64,000 nt of DNA from an uncultured Olsenella sp. (GTDB lineage: Bacteria > Actinomycetota > Coriobacteriia > Coriobacteriales > Atopobiaceae): the NCBI GenBank assembly GCA_900540955.1, contig UQIF01000001.1, positions 124,001-188,000 of the forward strand. Direction: 5' to 3'. The position numbers and the translations under genes are program-made. This document shows, piece by piece, positions 60,129 to 64,000 of this stretch. The notes under the pieces were generated by a model. It had not been told where the DNA came from. It saw only the letters and a list, made by a program, of their open reading frames with translations, and made no database searches. The first letter of the stretch is position 1, and each line of letters begins with the position of its first letter.

Positions 60129-61730
60129 ATGAGCCAGATCCTTCTCTTTACCGGACTCGTCATCGTTCTGTGCCTGGTCTTAAAGCCGCTGGGGACCAAG
60201 CTCCCTGCGCCAACCTTGCTGATCTTCATCGCACTCGGGATGCTGCTGGGGGTCGACGGCCCCGCGCATATCGACTTCAGCGACTACGCGCTCACCGAGA
60301 GCGTATGCAGCACTGCCCTTCTGTTCATCATGTTCTACGGCGGCTTCAACACCAATATCGAGCGCGCTCGCCCGGTGGCGGTGCCTGCAGTCCTTCTATC
60401 CACGGCCGGCGTTGTTTTGACGGCCGGCGCCACCGGCGTGTTTGCGCACTTTGCGCTGGGCATGGACTGGATAGGGGGCTTGCTGCTCGGCTCCGTCGTG
60501 GCGTCAACGGACGCGGCGAGCGTCTTCAGCGTGCTGCGCGAGCACAACCTCTCGCTGCGCGACGGCACGGACTCCCTTCTCGAGGTCGAGTCGGGCTCAA
60601 ACGACCCCGTCGCCTACATGCTCACAGCCGTGCTCTCTGCTTTCGCCGCCGGCGGAAGCGTTAACATCCCGATGCTGCTTGCGAGACAGGCTGCCCTCGG
60701 CGTCGGCCTCGGGTTGGCTATCGGTTGGCTTGCGGCGCGGCTCGCCGAGCGCGCCCGCGCCGTGGCCGATGGCACGCAGACCATCTTCTTGTTCGCCGTG
60801 GCCATAATCGCCTACGCCCTGCCCAGCTGCCTGGGCGGCAATGGGTTTCTCGCCGTCTACCTTGCGGGGATCGTGCTGGGCGCCAGCGAAATACCCTGCA
60901 AGGCCGAGATGGCCCATTTCTTCGACACGCTCACCGAGATGGCCGAGATGACGATCTTCTTTTTGCTCGGCCTGGTGGTGACGCCCGCGCGGCTTCCGCA
61001 GATGCTCCTGCCCGGCCTCGCCGTTATGGCTTTCATGCTCATCGTGAGCCGCCCCATTGCCGTTGGCCTGCTCCTGGCCCCATTCAAGACGAGCCCGCGA
61101 CAGGTCGCGCTCGTGAGCTGGGCGGGCATGCGCGGCGCGGCCTCTGTCGTTTTCAGCCTCTACACCGTGGCCGCCGGCGTGCCGGGCGGCCACGACCTGT
61201 TTGACCTGGTGTTCGTTATCGCCGTGTCGAGCATCGTCTTGCAGGGGTCGCTGCTGCCGTCTGTTGCGCGCGGGCTCGACATGATCGACGCCGCGGGCGA
61301 CGTGCGCCGCACTTTCAACGACTACCGCGACCAGGAGGGCATGTCGTTCGTCAAGCTTAAGGTCGGCGCCGGCCACCCGTTTGTCGGTCGTTCACTCTCG
61401 GACATCGGCGGAGCCACGGATATGCTCGTGGTCCTCGTGCTGCGAGACGGCGCCCACCCTGTGTTGCCCAACGGAGACACCGTGATCGAGGAGGGCGACC
61501 TGCTGGTCATGGCGGCGCCAACCTTTGAGGAGCGCGCCGAGGTGACGCTGCGAGAAGTCGCCGTAAGGCCGAATGGACGGCTCGCGGGAAAACGCCTTCG
61601 TGACGTCCCGCAGGGGAGGCATCCGTTCATCGTCGTCATGCTCAGGCGCGACGGCGAGGTCATCATCCCCGATGGCGACACGCAGGTCCTTGTTGGCGAC
61701 GAGGCCGTGATCGCGAGCCTCGCCTCGTAG
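60129..61730 (+). CDS. K+/H+ (or Na+/H+) antiporter with regulatory RCK-C domains, NhaP2-like
   Basis: A 533-residue CPA1-type exchanger. About 12 membrane helices fill residues 1-385, with family motifs LEVESGSNDPVAYMLT (ion-binding Asp region), GSVVASTDAASVFSVLREHNLSLRDG, and MRGAASVVFSLYTVAAG. The cytoplasmic part (about 400-533) carries two TrkA-C (RCK-C) copies, LKVGAGHPFVGRSLSDIGG and VRPNGRLAGKRLRDVPQG, as in potassium/proton antiporter CvrA/NhaP2. It expels K+ or Na+ in exchange for H+. AAGGAG (60113-60118) precedes ATG 60129. It follows the decay zone and stands alone; the gap to queA has its own -10. Confidence 0.9.
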   Translation: MSQILLFTGLVIVLCLVLKPLGTKLPAPTLLIFIALGMLLGVDGPAHIDFSDYALTESVCSTALLFIMFYGGFNTNIERARPVAVPAVLLSTAGVVLTAGATGVFAHFALGMDWIGGLLLGSVVASTDAASVFSVLREHNLSLRDGTDSLLEVESGSNDPVAYMLTAVLSAFAAGGSVNIPMLLARQAALGVGLGLAIGWLAARLAERARAVADGTQTIFLFAVAIIAYALPSCLGGNGFLAVYLAGIVLGASEIPCKAEMAHFFDTLTEMAEMTIFFLLGLVVTPARLPQMLLPGLAVMAFMLIVSRPIAVGLLLAPFKTSPRQVALVSWAGMRGAASVVFSLYTVAAGVPGGHDLFDLVFVIAVSSIVLQGSLLPSVARGLDMIDAAGDVRRTFNDYRDQEGMSFVKLKVGAGHPFVGRSLSDIGGATDMLVVLVLRDGAHPVLPNGDTVIEEGDLLVMAAPTFEERAEVTLREVAVRPNGRLAGKRLRDVPQGRHPFIVVMLRRDGEVIIPDGDTQVLVGDEAVIASLAS

Positions 61731-61847
61731 GCGGTTTTCGGCGGCGGCATCTTGGCGGAGCGGGGCGCGCGCCTTCGCGCGTGGCTCTACGCCCGCCCGA
61801 TTGGTCTAGACTGTTGCCCGGCTACATACGAGGAAAGGCTACAAGCT

Positions 61848-63011
61848 ATGCGCACCGACGATTTCGATTACCCCCTTCCAGACGAGCTCATCGCCCAGGC
61901 TCCTGCAGAGCCGCGCGACTCCTGCCGCCTGCTTGTTCTCGACCGCGAGGACGGCCACGTCGAGCATAAGGTGTTTTCCGACATCATCGACTATCTCGAG
62001 CCGGGGGACCTGGTCGTCGCGAACAAGACACGCGTCCTTCCCGCTCGCCTCGTCGGCAAGAAGCGCGGGACCGGCGGCGTCTGCGAGACGCTGCTTCTTC
62101 GGCGCCGTGAGGACGTGGACCCGCTCGGCCACGTGTGGGAGTGCCTCGTTAACCCCGGAAAGCGCCTTAAGCAGCCCGGGATCGTGATTGAGTATCGCGC
62201 AGGCGGCCTTCACGCGCCTGATTCCGCCCCCGTTGTCCTCACGGGCACGATAGTCGACTTCGTCGAGAGCTCGAAGGGCGGCCGTCTTGTCCGCTTCGAC
62301 GCGCAGGGCATCGACCCCGCCACGGGCGCTCCTCGCACGCTCGACGAGGCCATCCATGCCGCGGGGCACGTGCCGCTTCCTCCCTATATCACCAAGTACG
62401 AGGGCGACCCCGAGAAGTACCAGACCGTCTACGCCATGCGCGAGGAGCACTCCGCTGCGGCGCCCACCGCCGGCCTGCACTTCACGCCCGAGCTTATCGA
62501 GCGCATCGAGGCGAAGGGCGTCAAATGGGCCTGCGTCGAGCTCGAGGTGGGCATCGACACCTTCAGGCTCGTGACCGAGGACGACCCGACCCAACACGTC
62601 ATGCACACCGAGCGTTACCACGTCTCGCAGGAGGTGGTCGACGCGGTCCACGCCACGAAGGCGGCCGGTCATCGCGTGATCGCCGTCGGCACGACCTCCG
62701 TGCGCTCGCTTGAGAGCGCGTGGGAGGCTGCTGCCCCGGGCGGCTCTTGCGGCGTGAGCGCTCTTCGCTTTTCCGAGGAGCCTGGCGACATCGTGGTTCG
62801 CGAGAACGCCACGACCAACCTCTACCTCATGCCCGGCTCCCAGTTCCATGTGGTGGATGCCATGATCACGAACTTCCATGTGCCGCGAAGCACCCTCATG
62901 ATGCTCGTCTCCGCCTTCGCGACGCGCGAGCAGATCATGGCGGCCTATCAGTCGGCCATCGAGGAGAAGTACCGTTTCTTGAGCTTCGGCGACGCGATGT
63001 TTATCCACTAG
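61848..63011 (+). CDS. queA: S-adenosylmethionine:tRNA ribosyltransferase-isomerase QueA
   Basis: A 387-residue QueA that adds the epoxycyclopentanediol moiety from SAM to preQ1 in tRNA, giving epoxyqueuosine. Family segments are FDYPLPDELIAQAPAEPRDSCRLLV, LVVANKTRVLPARL, ECLVNPGKRLKQP, ITKYEGDPEKYQTVYA, SAAAPTAGLHFTPELI, GIDTFRLV, RVIAVGTTSVRSLES and MITNFHVPRSTLMMLVSAFA. ATG 61848 follows AGGAAAGG (61831-61838); the frame opens at 61752 without an SD. A -10 TAGACT lies at 61807-61812. QueH at 57865 performs the next step; the tgt and preQ1 genes are not in view. Confidence 0.95.
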   Translation: MRTDDFDYPLPDELIAQAPAEPRDSCRLLVLDREDGHVEHKVFSDIIDYLEPGDLVVANKTRVLPARLVGKKRGTGGVCETLLLRRREDVDPLGHVWECLVNPGKRLKQPGIVIEYRAGGLHAPDSAPVVLTGTIVDFVESSKGGRLVRFDAQGIDPATGAPRTLDEAIHAAGHVPLPPYITKYEGDPEKYQTVYAMREEHSAAAPTAGLHFTPELIERIEAKGVKWACVELEVGIDTFRLVTEDDPTQHVMHTERYHVSQEVVDAVHATKAAGHRVIAVGTTSVRSLESAWEAAAPGGSCGVSALRFSEEPGDIVVRENATTNLYLMPGSQFHVVDAMITNFHVPRSTLMMLVSAFATREQIMAAYQSAIEEKYRFLSFGDAMFIH

Positions 63012-63057
63012 CCTAGTCGGCGGAAAGAGGCGCGCCTAGCCGATCGTCCGGAAAAGC

Positions 63058-64000
63058 CTAGCGCAGACAGAGCACCGCGACGGCAACGATCACCGCGACG
63101 ATGAGCATCGCCGCGCCGATAAGGGCGAAACGCTGCAGCCTGGTCTGCTTGCGCAGGGCCTTCTCGGAGTTCTCATAGAGGTCCACCTCGGCCGATGCCT
63201 GCTGGAGCTCTATCCGTCGCGCGGCGATCGCATGCTCCAGGCGCACGGTCTCCTCGGGGGTCGAGTGGATGAGATCGGCCTCGTCGACGAGGCCTTGCGC
63301 TTCCGCCTGGGTTTGGTCTGCAGTCTCGATGTTTCTCTCGAGCTCGTCGAGCGCCCCCTTCTTCTGGTCGATCCTGTGCTGGAGCTCCGCCTCTTTGCCC
63401 TCGGATTCCTTCAGGCGGCGGTCGAGGTCGGCCTTGCGCTCGTCATACTTCGATTTGGCGGCGCTCGCCTCGCGCTGCGCCGCCTCGAGGGATTGGTTTT
63501 GTGTCCACAGGTGCGTCTGGGCGTTCTCGACTGAGGCCTGGCCCTCTCTGGTCGCGCGGTCGACCTCGGACCTGGCGGCCTCGACCCGCGCGAGCGCGGC
63601 CACGTTTTCCGACTGCATCTTCGCGATGGCGGAGGGTGTCCCCGGTTGCGCCTGGAGCTTCTTCAGGTCGTCCTGCACCCTGAGCTGACGTGCCAGCGCG
63701 TTGTCGAGCGCGCGGTTTGCTGAGCTCACCGACTGCTCCCTGCGTTCGCACGCGTCACGTACCTGGCCTTCCGCCGTCTTCACCGCCCGCTTTGACTCCG
63801 AGAGGGATCGGTTGGCGTCGTCGAGCGCCCCCTTCGCGGTCTCGGCGAGCCGCTTGTAGGGACGCAGCTCTGAGGCGTTCGACGCCTTGAGCTCGTCCAG
63901 GTCGGCAAGAAGCGCCGCGTGCTCCTCGCCAAGGCCCTCAAGGCGTCGGCGGGCCGAGGCTGCCTGAGCCTTTGCGTTGGCGACGACCCTGCCCTGGCCC
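63058..64000 (-). CDS. Coiled-coil protein with C-terminal membrane anchor, 5' end outside the window
   Basis: The frame is open from the right edge to a TAG at 63058-63060 (about 313 codons visible), and internal GTG 63783 need not be the start. Nearly all of it is heptad-rich coiled coil with many Lys/Glu/Gln/Ala residues (VANAKAQAASARRRLEG, KYDERKADLDRRLKESEGKEAELQHRIDQKKG). It ends in one hydrophobic helix, FALIGAAMLIVAVIVAVAVLCLR, which would anchor it in the membrane with the coil in the cytoplasm. I do not recognise a family. It could organise a membrane complex, or be related to proteins with N-terminal zinc ribbons that end in this way, but the start is not visible. Confidence 0.75.
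   Translation of the reverse strand, partial: GQGRVVANAKAQAASARRRLEGLGEEHAALLADLDELKASNASELRPYKRLAETAKGALDDANRSLSESKRAVKTAEGQVRDACERREQSVSSANRALDNALARQLRVQDDLKKLQAQPGTPSAIAKMQSENVAALARVEAARSEVDRATREGQASVENAQTHLWTQNQSLEAAQREASAAKSKYDERKADLDRRLKESEGKEAELQHRIDQKKGALDELERNIETADQTQAEAQGLVDEADLIHSTPEETVRLEHAIAARRIELQQASAEVDLYENSEKALRKQTRLQRFALIGAAMLIVAVIVAVAVLCLR

Overview
This 64 kb window is a continuous piece of bacterial chromosome, GC-rich (roughly two thirds G+C by eye), with short intergenic gaps, many ATGA/GTGA-type gene overlaps, and Shine-Dalgarno sequences of the AGGAG type. Gene content and protein character (lysine riboswitch with lysA-dapA-dapB-dapH, addBA, ruvCAB behind a GAAC-N4-GTTC SOS box, a QueH-type epoxyqueuosine reductase, a FucO-type lactaldehyde reductase, a MarR-controlled heterodimeric ABC exporter) suggest a host-associated anaerobic actinobacterium, probably of the Coriobacteriia (Collinsella/Olsenella-like). 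That assignment is inference from gene character. I saw no rRNA or tRNA gene, insertion sequence, prophage or CRISPR array.

Layout. 1-4060: a truncated zinc-ribbon protein, tatA, a LysR regulator, a 72-residue orphan and an M20 peptidase. 4079-8136: promoter, lysine riboswitch and the diaminopimelate/lysine operon. 8174-12419: fucO behind three 11-bp direct repeats, an M42 peptidase, a DUF2974 hydrolase and a small membrane protein. 12468-19655: a YerC/TrpR-like regulator followed by the AddB-AddA helicase-nuclease. 19801-27792: dnaE, a NAD-synthetase-like protein that has lost its catalytic residues, and ruvCAB. 27850-37080: a small conserved protein, a membrane-anchored polysaccharide deacetylase, a leftward HAD/TPR/DUF1015 operon, a phosphoglycolate-phosphatase-like HAD protein, a phasin-like protein and a UbiB/AarF kinase. 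37188-43702: tex, then the leftward marR-ABC-ABC operon. 44243-51574: a complete phosphate operon, pstS-pstC-pstA-pstB-pstB-phoU-phoP-phoR. 51691-58506: a hydrolase-acetyltransferase fusion, a divergent methionyl-tRNA-synthetase-like enzyme, DUF3267, nitroreductase, SPFH protein and queH. 58611-60128: a decay zone with two wrecked genes (SDR and DegV) and an inverted-repeat element. 60129-64000: a K+/H+ antiporter, queA and a truncated coiled-coil membrane protein.

Working together: the riboswitch operon makes diaminopimelate and lysine under lysine feedback. AddAB, RuvABC and DnaE form a DNA replication/repair block. The Pst/PhoU/PhoPR set senses and imports phosphate, and its binding protein PstS carries a Tat lipoprotein signal. 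QueA and QueH carry out consecutive queuosine steps about 4 kb apart. The points most worth following up are the catalytically dead NAD-synthetase-like protein, a recurring layout of promoter, strong hairpin and then gene, the MetRS-like enzyme with an altered KMSKS loop, the uncharacterised DUF1015-TPR-HAD operon, and the decay zone.
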